NCBI RefSeq assembly: GCF_014650075.1
Contig: NZ_BMUG01000014.1
Span: 1-64,000 of the forward strand
Reading direction: 5' to 3'
DNA: 64,000 bases
Origin: Streptomyces microflavus
GTDB lineage: Bacteria; Actinomycetota; Actinomycetes; Streptomycetales; Streptomycetaceae
Shown here: positions 16,702 to 24,614 of the stretch, piece by piece
Layout: each line of letters begins with the position of its first letter
Position numbering within the stretch: position 1 is the first letter of the stretch
The notes under the pieces: model-generated
What the model was told of the DNA's origin: nothing
What the model saw: only the letters and a program-made list of their open reading frames with translations
The model's database searches: none
Position numbers and translations under genes: made by a program

Positions 16702-17834
16702 GAGCTCATGGCCTTCATCAGGGCTTTCAGGCGGGCCGGGTCGATCTCGTTGTCCTCGCGGAGTGCGGTGAGGACGTTGCGCAGCAGGGCGGGTGAGGGG
16801 GTGGCTCCGAGGAAGTCGCGGGTCGCGGGCGGTCCCCACTGGGCGAGCCCGGACGCGGACATGGCGGCCCAGCCCGGTTCGAGGGTGTTGTCGAAGAGGT
16901 CGCCGTCGGTGAAGTGCTCGACGAGGAAGCGGTCGGGGTCGCGCCAGTAGTCGAAGATCTGGCTGCCCTGGATGTGCCGCCCGATGCCCCAGGAGCGGCG
17001 GTAGCCGCGTTCGGCGAGGTAGGCGCCCCCGGCGGCGAGGGCGTCGAGATCCGCGACCTGGTAGGCGGAGTGCACATATCCGGTGTCGGGTCCCAGGTGG
17101 ATCGCCAGGGTGTGGTGGTCGGCCGGTTCACCGCCGCGGTCGCAGCGGATGAACGCCATCGTGGGGCCTCGGTGGCGCCGGCCGTCGAGGTGGAGGAAGT
17201 CGCTGACGATCATCCCCAGGTGGTGCAGGTACCAGTCGAGGGTGCGGCGGAAGCTGCGCGTGGAGAGCACGACGTGGCCGAGCCGTTCGATCCGGGCCGG
17301 TTCCCGTGGCGCGCGCTGGGTCGCGTTGATCCGGGTGGCATGGCCCCCCGTATTGAGCGGGAGCGGCCGCTGCCCGGGGAGGGCGGGGTGTTCGGTGACG
17401 CCGTGGACGACACGGACGGGTGTTCCGGAGGGGTCCAGGAGGTCCACCACGTGGCCGCCGCCGTACTCGTGCAGGGGGCGGACGCGCCGGCCGGTGGCTT
17501 CGGCGAGGCGGTCGAGGTCGGAGCGGTCGGCCGCGAGGAAGGCGGGGCCCAGGAAGCGGGAGGCCGGGCCTCTGCGGATGACGAGGCAGTGAGGTCCGGG
17601 CAGGGTGGCGCGCAGGTAGAGGGCGTGGGGAGTGCGGGCGGCAACGGTGAAGCCGAAGTCCCGGGCGAAGGTCTCCGCACGCTCCAGGTCGGGCTTGACG
17701 AACTCCAGCCAGGCCAGGTCGAGGGCCTTGATGACGGGCTGCGGGTCACGCCCGGAGTGTTCGTCGCGCCGCGCCCCGTCCTCGCTGTGCAGGCCGTGGT
17801 GAGGGTCTTGGGTGGTGTGGGTGGTGGAGGTCAT
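16698..17834 (-). CDS. Two-domain VOC extradiol ring-cleavage dioxygenase
   Basis: A 378-residue type I extradiol dioxygenase with two vicinal-oxygen-chelate domains (about 35-160 and 190-320). The likely iron ligands of the C-terminal domain are His in ERLGHVVLST, His in GYVHSAYQV and Glu in RFLVEHFTDG, the usual His-His-Glu triad. It opens a catechol ring next to the hydroxyls (meta cleavage). A His-rich N-terminal stretch (TTHTTQDPHHGLHSEDG) is not part of the fold. It sits between the CoA-ligase-like gene (22 bp upstream) and the hydroxylase gene. Confidence 0.9.
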   Translation of the reverse strand: MTSTTHTTQDPHHGLHSEDGARRDEHSGRDPQPVIKALDLAWLEFVKPDLERAETFARDFGFTVAARTPHALYLRATLPGPHCLVIRRGPASRFLGPAFLAADRSDLDRLAEATGRRVRPLHEYGGGHVVDLLDPSGTPVRVVHGVTEHPALPGQRPLPLNTGGHATRINATQRAPREPARIERLGHVVLSTRSFRRTLDWYLHHLGMIVSDFLHLDGRRHRGPTMAFIRCDRGGEPADHHTLAIHLGPDTGYVHSAYQVADLDALAAGGAYLAERGYRRSWGIGRHIQGSQIFDYWRDPDRFLVEHFTDGDLFDNTLEPGWAAMSASGLAQWGPPATRDFLGATPSPALLRNVLTALREDNEIDPARLKALMKAMSS

Positions 17835-17856
17835 GGGTGGCTCCAGAGGGTGGCGC

Positions 17857-19773
17857 TCAGCGCTCGGTGAAGGTCCAGTCGAAGGTGTACCGGCCGAGGG
17901 CCGCGGCGAGGCGGTCCGCGTCGGCGGGCTCGGCGGGCCTGCGGACGGTGACCGTCAGGCGGGGTCCGTCGAGGCTGCAGCGGACGCTGTCGGACGGCCC
18001 GGGGAGCCCGATGGCGGCGAGTTCGTCGAGCACGGTCTGCTGGAGGGTGCGCATCCGGAGCGGGACCTTGGTGGGCTTGCCCACGGCGGTGACCGGCAGG
18101 CTGTCGAGGACGATGACGTCCTTGGGTACGGCCGCCCTGTCGTGGAGCAGGGCCCGGGCGTGCGCGATGAGGGCGTCGGGGTCCGTCTCGGCCTTGGGTG
18201 CGTCGGCGGCGAGGGTGACGTAGGCGATGGGGATCTCGCCTGCGTGGGGGTCGGGGCGGCCCACGGCGCTCGCACCGGTGACGTGGGGGTGCTGCAGGAG
18301 GGCGTCCTCGATGGCAGCGGGGTCGATGTTGTGTCCGCCTCTGATGATCAGGTCCTTGGCGCGGCCGAGGAGATGGATGAACCCGTCCTTGTCCACGCGG
18401 GCGAGGTCGCCGGTGTTCAGCCAGCCGTCGCGTATCGCGGACGTGGTCTCCAGAATCGGACCGGTCAGGGTGTGGCCCGTGACGTAGCCGGCGAAGACGG
18501 TGGGGCCCTTGACCAGGAGCACGCCGGGTGCGCCGTCGGGCACGCTCAGCCAGTTCCCCTGGGTGTCGAGCAGAGCGGTCCGCACCTGCTGGTAGGGCAG
18601 GCGTTGCCCGACCGATCCGGGGCGGTGGTCGTGACCGGTGAAGCTGCGGGCCGTGGCGCAGGTCGCCTCGGTCAGTCCGTACCCCTCGCAGAGTTCGACT
18701 CCGGTGTTCGCGGTGAAGGCTGTGCGTACGGTGTCGGGCAGGGCCGAGGCGCCGACGGCGGCGAACCGCATGGAACTGATGTCGGCGTCCACCGGCACGT
18801 GCGCCAGGACGGAGTAGACGGTGGGGACCGCGGACATCGCGGAGATCCGGTACCGCTCGATGATCTTCCAGATGTGGGTGTACAGGGCCGGTTCCCGGTA
18901 GCCGAGGGGGCCCGCCCAGACCACGTGCCGGCCGCGGAGCATGGGTGCCAGCAGGGTGACGATCAGGGCGTTGACATGGAACAGGGGAAGGCCGGCGAAC
19001 AGGGTGGAGTCTTCGCCCAGGAGGGAGTCCGCCGCGACGTTCCAGGCGTTGACGACCTGGTTGGTGTGGGTGTGCGCGGCGAGTTTCGGGGCGCCGGTGG
19101 TGCCGCCGGTATGGAAGAGGGCCGCGAGATCGGACGGTGTGGGCGGCTGGGGGTCCGTCTCCTGCGGGTACCCGGCCGCGGCGGTGTGGAGGTGGCCGAC
19201 GACCGTTCCCGGCAGGGGTTCCAGCTCGGGGCCGGGCCCCTCGGAACCGGTGGGCCTCAGTGCGTACAGAGCGGTCACGTGGAGTTCGGCCGCCACCGCG
19301 CGGGCGGTGCTCCACACCTCCGGATCGAGTTCGGGTCCGGCCGCGACGAGGACCCGGGCCCGGGCCGTCTCCAGCAGCCGGGTGATGTGCTCGGCCGGGA
19401 GGTGGGGGTTGACCGGGGTCGCGATGCCGGTGGCCTGGGCTGCCAGGAGCGCGGAGGGCAGAAGGGCGGTGTTCGGGGACAGCAGGGCCACGGTCACGCC
19501 TCGGCTGACGGTGTGGGAGCGGAAGAGCGCGGCGATACGGTCCACTTCGGCCCGCAGCTCGGCGTAAGTGCAGGTCGCGCCCGCGTCCCAGGCGTCGGCT
19601 CGCGGCAGGAACGTCATGGCCGGGCGGTCGGGCCAGAGTTCGGCGGCCCGCTCCAGGACGGCGTAGGTGGAGGCGGGCAGGTTCCGGTCGGACAGCGCCA
19701 CCTGTTCGATCTCGGCGAGCGAGCTCGGGGAGGAGTAGTCGGGCCACAGGAGGGGGCTCGGGAGCGTGGTCAT
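17857..19773 (-). CDS. AMP-dependent acyl-CoA synthetase/ligase
   Basis: A 638-residue adenylate-forming enzyme of the ANL superfamily. The phosphate-binding motif FHTGGTTGAPKLAAHTH, the YGLTEAT motif, NTGDLARVDKDGFIHLLGRAKDLI and the C-terminal catalytic Lys region (LPVTAVGKPTKVPLR) are intact. It activates a carboxylic acid as an acyl-adenylate, probably for CoA thioester formation on the substrate or a cleavage product. The C-terminus carries about 60 residues beyond the last motif. ATG 19773 overlaps the stop of the FAH gene (ATGA), so the two are coupled. Confidence 0.9.
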   Translation of the reverse strand: MTTLPSPLLWPDYSSPSSLAEIEQVALSDRNLPASTYAVLERAAELWPDRPAMTFLPRADAWDAGATCTYAELRAEVDRIAALFRSHTVSRGVTVALLSPNTALLPSALLAAQATGIATPVNPHLPAEHITRLLETARARVLVAAGPELDPEVWSTARAVAAELHVTALYALRPTGSEGPGPELEPLPGTVVGHLHTAAAGYPQETDPQPPTPSDLAALFHTGGTTGAPKLAAHTHTNQVVNAWNVAADSLLGEDSTLFAGLPLFHVNALIVTLLAPMLRGRHVVWAGPLGYREPALYTHIWKIIERYRISAMSAVPTVYSVLAHVPVDADISSMRFAAVGASALPDTVRTAFTANTGVELCEGYGLTEATCATARSFTGHDHRPGSVGQRLPYQQVRTALLDTQGNWLSVPDGAPGVLLVKGPTVFAGYVTGHTLTGPILETTSAIRDGWLNTGDLARVDKDGFIHLLGRAKDLIIRGGHNIDPAAIEDALLQHPHVTGASAVGRPDPHAGEIPIAYVTLAADAPKAETDPDALIAHARALLHDRAAVPKDVIVLDSLPVTAVGKPTKVPLRMRTLQQTVLDELAAIGLPGPSDSVRCSLDGPRLTVTVRRPAEPADADRLAAALGRYTFDWTFTER

Positions 19774-20729
19774 GAGTGTTCCTTGGGGGTCGCCGCGCGG
19801 ACCGGGGTCCGCTGAGTGCCGAGGTCCAGGGACCGGTCGGGGGTGGCGATGGAGGTCGTCACGATGTCGCCGGGCTTGAGGTAGGCAGGGTTCTTGGCCT
19901 GGCGGGCGAAGAAGACCTGCCACTTCTTCGCGGGCGGCAGGAGGGAGCCGATCAGTTCGAGGGCCTTGCCCGGGGAACGCAGGGCGGTGCCCCCGGGGGT
20001 TCCGGTCAGCAGGACGTCTCCGGGCGCCATGGTCTGGAAGCGGGCGAGCGCGGTGAGCGCCCGGTCCGGCTTGGTGATCATGTCGGTGGCGGGGCTGTCC
20101 TGGCGGACCTCGCCGTTGACCGTGCACACCAGGCGCAACCGCTCCAGGGAGGCGAGGTCGTCTTCGTCGACGAGGAGGAGGCGCGGGCCGAGCGGGGTGA
20201 ACGTCGGGTAGGACTTGCTCTCGTAGAACTGGGTCTTGGGCAGTTGGAGATCCCGGGCGCTGATGTCGTTGGCCACGACCAGGGCGGCCACGTACCGGCC
20301 GAGCGTGGCGGAGGTGACGTCGGTATCGAGCGGCAGCGGGGCCCCGAGGACGAGGCCGAGCTCGACCTCGTAGTCCAGCAGCCGTACGTGGCCAGGCCTG
20401 ACGATCTCCGCCGTCGGCCCCGTCACCGAACCGGAGGCCTTGCGGAAGAAGGCGGTGGGGACCAGTTCCGGGTCGAATCCGGAATCGATCGCGTGCGAGC
20501 GGTAGTTCACCATCTGGGCGACCACGCGGCACGGCGAGGTGACCGGGGAAAGCAGCTCACGTGAACCGAGCTCCTCCCAGCCGCCCTCCGCCCGGTCGGC
20601 CCTCTCGACCGCCGGACGGTCGGCCAGGAGCTCGGCAGTGGTGCCGGCGTCGGTCTCGACCGGATGGATGCGGCCGTCGGCGCGCTGGACCCACCAGCCC
20701 TCACTGGTACGGACAACGGCTGTACTCAT
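19770..20729 (-). CDS. Fumarylacetoacetate-hydrolase family enzyme
   Basis: A 319-residue FAH-fold protein. The metal-binding acidic residues appear in LLDYEVELGLVLG (two Glu) and VANDISARDLQ (Asp), and LLTGTPGG and the substrate-loop region NYRSHAIDSGF are typical. Members hydrolyse or hydrate beta-diketo acids formed by ring cleavage, such as fumarylpyruvate, acylpyruvates and 2-oxopent-4-enoate. ATG 20729 follows AGGAG. It is the first gene of a four-gene coupled operon (FAH, ligase, dioxygenase, hydroxylase). Confidence 0.9.
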   Translation of the reverse strand: MSTAVVRTSEGWWVQRADGRIHPVETDAGTTAELLADRPAVERADRAEGGWEELGSRELLSPVTSPCRVVAQMVNYRSHAIDSGFDPELVPTAFFRKASGSVTGPTAEIVRPGHVRLLDYEVELGLVLGAPLPLDTDVTSATLGRYVAALVVANDISARDLQLPKTQFYESKSYPTFTPLGPRLLLVDEDDLASLERLRLVCTVNGEVRQDSPATDMITKPDRALTALARFQTMAPGDVLLTGTPGGTALRSPGKALELIGSLLPPAKKWQVFFARQAKNPAYLKPGDIVTTSIATPDRSLDLGTQRTPVRAATPKEHS

Positions 20730-20841
20730 GGGAATCTCCTGCTCGGCATGGCCCAGGGCCCCGGACGGGACCCGGCGGGAAATCCGCGCGCGGGCAGGGG
20801 AAGAGATGCCCTCCGGCGGCGCTGACGGACTTCCGCATATC

Positions 20842-20878
20842 TGATGAAAGCATCAGTCTTGAGTGCTCAATCTGTCAA
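20842..20878 (-). promoter_or_regulatory. Promoter and TGATGANNNCATCA operator of the FAH-led catabolic operon
   Basis: On the minus strand TTGACA (20878-20873) is followed after 17 nt by TGATGCTTTCATCA (20855-20842), the same arrangement as at 11438-11474. A second short inverted repeat, TTGAG-TG-CTCAA (20859-20870), lies in the spacer. Confidence 0.75.
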
Positions 20879-20879
20879 C

Positions 20880-21327
20880 GGTTGGGGAGGTGGATGATCC
20901 GCCGAGGTCGATGCGTGCCGAATCTCCGGTGCTGAGCCAACCGCCGCGCGTCCCCCCGGACCGGACCGCCTGAGGCGGCCCGGTCCGGGGCCGTCATCGT
21001 CGGCGTCGGCGTCGGCGTCGGCCAGGTAGCGGCGGCGGAGTGCGTCGGTTGCGACCGACGCCTGGGCCGAACGCGGGGCCCGTAGCCACCAGCGGGACGC
21101 GGGCGCCCAGAACGGGGGGGAACCCGCGCGATCTCCGGTGCCAGGAGGCTGGGTTGAGTGGCAGAGCCACACCTGCGGTCCGGGGCGGCGAGAAGGAGGG
21201 CGGGGCCAGGTGGGTGGCGGGGTCGGGTATCGCCGCCATGGAACTCCGGCGGACGCCTCGGACGGCGCGCCGGAGGGCGGCCGGGGTCGGGGGCGGCGTC
21301 GGGGAATCCCCGATCCGAGACGCGACG
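20880..21327. other. Non-coding stretch with orphan hairpin between FAH operon and its TetR gene
   Basis: Apart from the operator region this part of the 680-bp gap has no convincing gene. A 17-bp hairpin with one mismatch (20954-20970 with 20974-20990, loop TGA) looks like a terminator, possibly a second one for the TetR transcript. A run of GGCGTC-like trinucleotide repeats follows at 20998-21020. A 13-codon frame at 20894-20935 with GGGGAGG in front is too short to call. Confidence 0.4.
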
Positions 21328-21365
21328 AGTGGGCGGGCGGAGCGGGATCCGTCCGCCCGCCCACT
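21328..21365 (-). terminator. Hairpin terminator after the catabolic TetR gene
   Basis: Perfect 14-bp arms AGTGGGCGGGCGGA (21328-21341) and its complement (21352-21365) with a 10-nt loop, 48 bp past the TetR stop codon. Confidence 0.75.
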
Positions 21366-21412
21366 CCGCCTGGCACCGGGCGTCGGCGTCGGACGGTCGG
21401 CTTTGTGCGGGC

Positions 21413-22048
21413 CTACCGACCCAAGGCCGGCAGGGGCTTGGTCGCCAACGTCTGGGCCTCCTCGGCGGGTACGCCGAGCATGCGCAGGATCATCTCGGCG
21501 GTCTGCTCGCCCGCCGCCTCGTCGAGCTCGGTGGTGGCGCCGAGCTGGATCAGCCCGAGAACCGCTCCGCCGACGACACTCAGGGCCACCTGCGCGTCAG
21601 CGACCCGGAACCGCCCCGAAGCCCTGCCGACCTCCACGTCGCGCAGGGCCCTGGGGCCGAGCCCGGTTCCGCTGTGCACGTGCTGCAGGCCGCGGAAGCG
21701 GAGGATCCCGGTGATCTCCGGATGACTCACCGCCAGACGCAGTGCCAGCCGGACGCTGGTGGCGACGGTCTCGGCGGGATCGTCGATCAATTCCGTCGCG
21801 GCGTCGAGCAGCTGCCCGTACTCCTCCAGGGCGTCGGCGACCGCCGCGTCGAAGAGGGCTTCCTTGGTCTCGAAGTGGTTGTAGAAGGTGCCGAACCCCA
21901 CGTCCGCGCGTTCGGCGATGACCTGGATGCTCACCTCGGCGTTGCCCCGCTCGGCAAGAATGGCGCGGGCTCCCCTGATGAGGGCTTGGCGGGTCTGGGC
22001 CCGGCGGCGCTCGAAGCGGTTCACGGGCTGAGGGGGCGACGGCTGCAT
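21413..22048 (-). CDS. TetR-family regulator, proposed repressor of the aromatic catabolic regulon
   Basis: A 211-residue regulator with a clear N-terminal helix-turn-helix (ILAERGNAEVSIQVIAERADVGFGTFYNHFETKEALFDA) and an alpha-helical ligand domain. Its own promoter region, 27 bp upstream of its start, holds TGATGAAAACATCA (22075-22088), and the same palindrome precedes the amidohydrolase, MFS, FAH-operon and epoxide-hydrolase genes. This makes it the most economical candidate for the factor that reads these sites, with autoregulation and release by a pathway compound. The link is inferred from position and motif sharing. Confidence 0.9.
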   Translation of the reverse strand: MQPSPPQPVNRFERRRAQTRQALIRGARAILAERGNAEVSIQVIAERADVGFGTFYNHFETKEALFDAAVADALEEYGQLLDAATELIDDPAETVATSVRLALRLAVSHPEITGILRFRGLQHVHSGTGLGPRALRDVEVGRASGRFRVADAQVALSVVGGAVLGLIQLGATTELDEAAGEQTAEMILRMLGVPAEEAQTLATKPLPALGR

Positions 22049-22074
22049 GGGGCGACTCTAGTCCATAGCACAAT

Positions 22075-22088
22075 TGATGAAAACATCA
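22075..22088. promoter_or_regulatory. TetR-type operator TGATGAAAACATCA between TetR and DoxX genes
   Basis: A 14-bp near-palindrome in the divergent region, positioned to control both the regulator and the DoxX-like gene. Confidence 0.72.
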
Positions 22089-22192
22089 GAATACTGGCCC
22101 GGATCGCCGCCGGCACGGCACGAACCGGGGGCCGGCCCGAGGCCACGGCGCTCCGCTCCGGGATCGCCCACTCATCACTGAAACGGATATCC

Positions 22193-22546
22193 ATGACCAC
22201 CACAGTCACAGCTCTCTCGCTTCTCCTCGCCGCGCTGTTCGCGGCGCTGGGGACGGCCAAGATTCTCGCCCTGGGCAAGATGCGAGAGCTCGCCGAGAAG
22301 GACGGGTTCTCCGTGACCGGCTTCCGCCTGATAGGGGCCCTGGAACTCGCGGGCGCACTGGGGCTGATCGCGGGACTGACCGTGCCACCCCTCGGCGTCG
22401 CAGCCCTGTGCGGGCTCCTTCTCCTGCTGGGCGGCGCGGTCATTGTCCATCTGCGCCGAGGGCACAAGCTGGGGGAGCTCGTTCCGGCACTGCTGTGCGC
22501 AGCGCTCTCGGGAACCACTCTCATCCTGCTGGTCCTCCAGTGCTGA
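22193..22546 (+). CDS. DoxX-like small membrane protein
   Basis: A 117-residue protein with four hydrophobic segments (ALSLLLAALFAALGTAKILAL, FRLIGALELAGALGLIAGLTV, GVAALCGLLLLLGGAVIVHL, LVPALLCAALSGTTLILLVL). The GTAKIL and FRLIGALELAGALGLI patterns are typical of the DoxX-like (DoxX_2) family. Function in this family is poorly known; members often accompany TetR-regulated stress or catabolic genes. ATG 22193 has only a weak ribosome site. It is divergent from the TetR gene across the shared operator. Confidence 0.8.
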   Translation: MTTTVTALSLLLAALFAALGTAKILALGKMRELAEKDGFSVTGFRLIGALELAGALGLIAGLTVPPLGVAALCGLLLLLGGAVIVHLRRGHKLGELVPALLCAALSGTTLILLVLQC

Positions 22547-22675
22547 GCAGAGCGCAGCGAGCCATGCCGGCACGCGCCGGAGCCGCCACTCCCCCGCCCG
22601 GCGGCGCCGTGGGCTCCCCACCGGGTATCGAGCGAGGGTCTTGACGCCCTCACAGGATGATGCTTGTGTCAATGA

Positions 22676-22689
22676 TGATGAAATCATCA
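22676..22689 (+). promoter_or_regulatory. TetR-type operator TGATGAAATCATCA in front of the epoxide-hydrolase-like gene
   Basis: A 14-bp near-palindrome 26 bp upstream of the GTG start, the fifth copy of TGATGANNNCATCA. Confidence 0.72.
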
Positions 22690-22715
22690 TTTCATGATTC
22701 GAGAGAGGACCGACC

Positions 22716-23723
22716 GTGCCGCACAACGCGATTCAGCACGAGTACGCCCCGCTTCCACAGAGGGTCCGCGCGGGACTGGAAGCAGGGTTCGCCAAGCTCT
22801 CCGAGGTCGATGAGTTCATGGACGAACTGCCGCAGACCTCTCCCCGCCCCCTCGACAACGACGGGGACGAGGAGCACCTGGGCGATGTCACCGTCACCCA
22901 TCGCCCCGCAGACGCTCCCGGCGACGGCGAGACCGTGCGCTGGCACTACGTCGAAGCGGGCCCTTCGGACGGGCCCGTCGTGGTGTTCCTCCACGGCGTA
23001 CCCGACTCCTGGTGGCAGTGGCACTACGCGCTTGAGGCCTTCGGCTCCGAATACCGCTGCCTGGCCATCGACCTGAAGGGATACGGCCAGTCGGAGAAGG
23101 GCACCGGCGACTTCCGGCAGGAGGGTGTCGCCGTCCAGCTCGAAGCCCTGCTGGAGCAGCTGCAGATCGAGCGGTTCAGCCTGATCACGCACGACAGAGG
23201 CACCCCGGTCGGAGACCACCTCGTGGCTCTCATGGGGGACCGCGTCCTCCGCTACGGCCGAGGACAGCAGCACCTCTGGCACCTGAGCCCTGATCTCCAC
23301 CCTCAGCAGGCGATGTTCACCTCACCCGACGCGCCTTCGATGCTGGCCGACGCCGGCCGGTTCGTGGCCACCGCCTACCTCCTGCTCACCGAGCGCAGGG
23401 TGAAGGTCTCGGACCTCGCGCGGACCGTGCAGGAGTTCAGCTACGAGGGAATCAGCACGGCCGTACCCCGCTACTTCAACTCTTCGTCGTTCCGCCAGGA
23501 ATGGATCGAGCGGCGCACCCGTCTCATACCTCGGTGGAAGTGCCCGGTCCTGCTCCTTCAGGGAGCGGACGACCCGCTCCAGCCCCGCGAGTTCTACACC
23601 GACCCCGACGTTCTGGCACAACTTCCGCGGGGGAGCGGCGTGCACCTCTTCGACTCGGGCCACTTCTGGCCGTTCGAAGTCCCGGAGGAAATGATCACTG
23701 TCCTGCGAGATTTCCTCAAGTAG
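22716..23723 (+). CDS. Alpha/beta hydrolase, epoxide-hydrolase type (Asp nucleophile)
   Basis: A 335-residue alpha/beta hydrolase. The oxyanion-hole motif FLHGVPDSWWQW, the nucleophile elbow ITHDRGTPV (Asp, as in epoxide hydrolases and haloalkane dehalogenases rather than Ser), the acid in LQGADDPLQP and the catalytic His in DSGHFWPFE are visible. An Asp nucleophile makes an ordinary meta-cleavage-product hydrolase unlikely; an epoxide or related strained intermediate fits better. GTG 22716 follows GAGAGAGGAC. It shares the operator of the catabolic regulon. Confidence 0.87.
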   Translation: MPHNAIQHEYAPLPQRVRAGLEAGFAKLSEVDEFMDELPQTSPRPLDNDGDEEHLGDVTVTHRPADAPGDGETVRWHYVEAGPSDGPVVVFLHGVPDSWWQWHYALEAFGSEYRCLAIDLKGYGQSEKGTGDFRQEGVAVQLEALLEQLQIERFSLITHDRGTPVGDHLVALMGDRVLRYGRGQQHLWHLSPDLHPQQAMFTSPDAPSMLADAGRFVATAYLLLTERRVKVSDLARTVQEFSYEGISTAVPRYFNSSSFRQEWIERRTRLIPRWKCPVLLLQGADDPLQPREFYTDPDVLAQLPRGSGVHLFDSGHFWPFEVPEEMITVLRDFLK

Positions 23724-23752
23724 CAGCGGACGCCTGCGCAACGCGTCGGGCG

Positions 23753-23789
23753 TCTCCTCGGCCACCCCGGCAGGTGGGATCCGAGGAGA
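23753..23789. terminator. Bidirectional hairpin between epoxide-hydrolase-like and SDR genes
   Basis: TCTCCTCGG (23753-23761) pairs with CCGAGGAGA (23781-23789), enclosing a second stem CCACC/GGTGG, between convergent genes. Confidence 0.65.
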
Positions 23790-23812
23790 GGCCCGGGTGC
23801 GGCCGCGCGTGT

Positions 23813-24499
23813 TCAGGCCGCTTCCGGCAGGGCGGCCAGGCCCTGCCTGATGTACCGGGTCGTCTCGTCGGCGAGGATTTCCGGCAGGCCCTTCTCGATG
23901 CCGCGCAGGGCCTGCGCGGCGACATCGGCGGGGTCGGCCTTCTGATCGGCGGGTACGGCCGCGGCCATGTCGGTGTCCATGTATCCGACGTGCAGCGCCG
24001 ATACGGCGATGCCGCGGGGGGCCAGCTCCTCCCGGGCCGCGTCGGTCAGCGCCCAGGCGGCGGCCTTGGCCGCGGCGTAGGAGCCGAGGCCGGCCGGGTG
24101 CAGCCAGGACAGGACCGACAGGACGTTGAGCACGGCTCCCCCGCCGTTGCCCTCGATGACGTGGGTGAAGGCTCGCGTGACGGCGAGGGGGCCGTAGAAG
24201 TTCGTCTCCATCTCCAGGCGCACCGCGTCCAGGTCGCCCGTGAGCAGCGATGTGGCGGTGGAGATGCCCGCGTTGTTCACCAGCAGTGTGGTGTCGGAGG
24301 CGGTGCGGGCGGCGGCCCGGATCGACTCCTCGTCCGTCACGTCCAGCCGCAGCGGGACAGCGCCCGGCAGGTCCACCGACTCGGGGCGGCGGGCCGCCGC
24401 GTACACCTTCGCTCCGCGCTCCAGGAGCTGGGCGGCCAGATGCCGTCCGAGCCCTCGGTTGGCACCGGTGACCACGACGACCGCGTCCTTGAGTTCCAT
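23813..24499 (-). CDS. Short-chain dehydrogenase/reductase
   Basis: A 228-residue classical-type SDR. The cofactor motif TGANRGLGRHLA, the NNAG motif (LLVNNAGIST), the catalytic Ser in VLNVLSVLSWL, and Tyr/Lys in GSYAAAKAAAW (YxxxK) are present. It oxidises or reduces a hydroxyl/carbonyl group with NAD(P)H; the substrate is unknown. ATG 24499 follows GAGGAG. It is divergent from a TetR gene with a 24-bp palindrome between them, so it is probably that repressor's target. Confidence 0.92.
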   Translation of the reverse strand: MELKDAVVVVTGANRGLGRHLAAQLLERGAKVYAAARRPESVDLPGAVPLRLDVTDEESIRAAARTASDTTLLVNNAGISTATSLLTGDLDAVRLEMETNFYGPLAVTRAFTHVIEGNGGGAVLNVLSVLSWLHPAGLGSYAAAKAAAWALTDAAREELAPRGIAVSALHVGYMDTDMAAAVPADQKADPADVAAQALRGIEKGLPEILADETTRYIRQGLAALPEAA

Positions 24500-24543
24500 G
24501 TCCGCTCCTCGGGGGTTGCGCGGATGCCTGACGACCCGCACGC

Positions 24544-24567
24544 TTTAGATTATGTCCATAATCTAAA
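24544..24567. promoter_or_regulatory. 24-bp palindromic operator between SDR and TetR genes
   Basis: TTTAGATTATG (24544-24554) and CATAATCTAAA (24557-24567) are perfect 11-bp arms with a 2-nt centre, in an AT-rich island between the divergent genes. It differs from the other TetR operators in this window. Confidence 0.82.
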
Positions 24568-24614
24568 CACCGGCTAGAATAGATGTCAACCGACATCCAC
24601 ATGGGAGGTGGCTC

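Noticed and set aside
17812..19815. 667-residue open frame on the plus strand
   Set aside because: Antisense to the acyl-CoA ligase; Gly/Val/Arg-rich with no family match.
20867..21714. Several open frames in the gap between FAH and TetR genes
   Set aside because: Pro/Arg-rich, no start signals, overlapping on both strands; the region reads as non-coding with hairpins.
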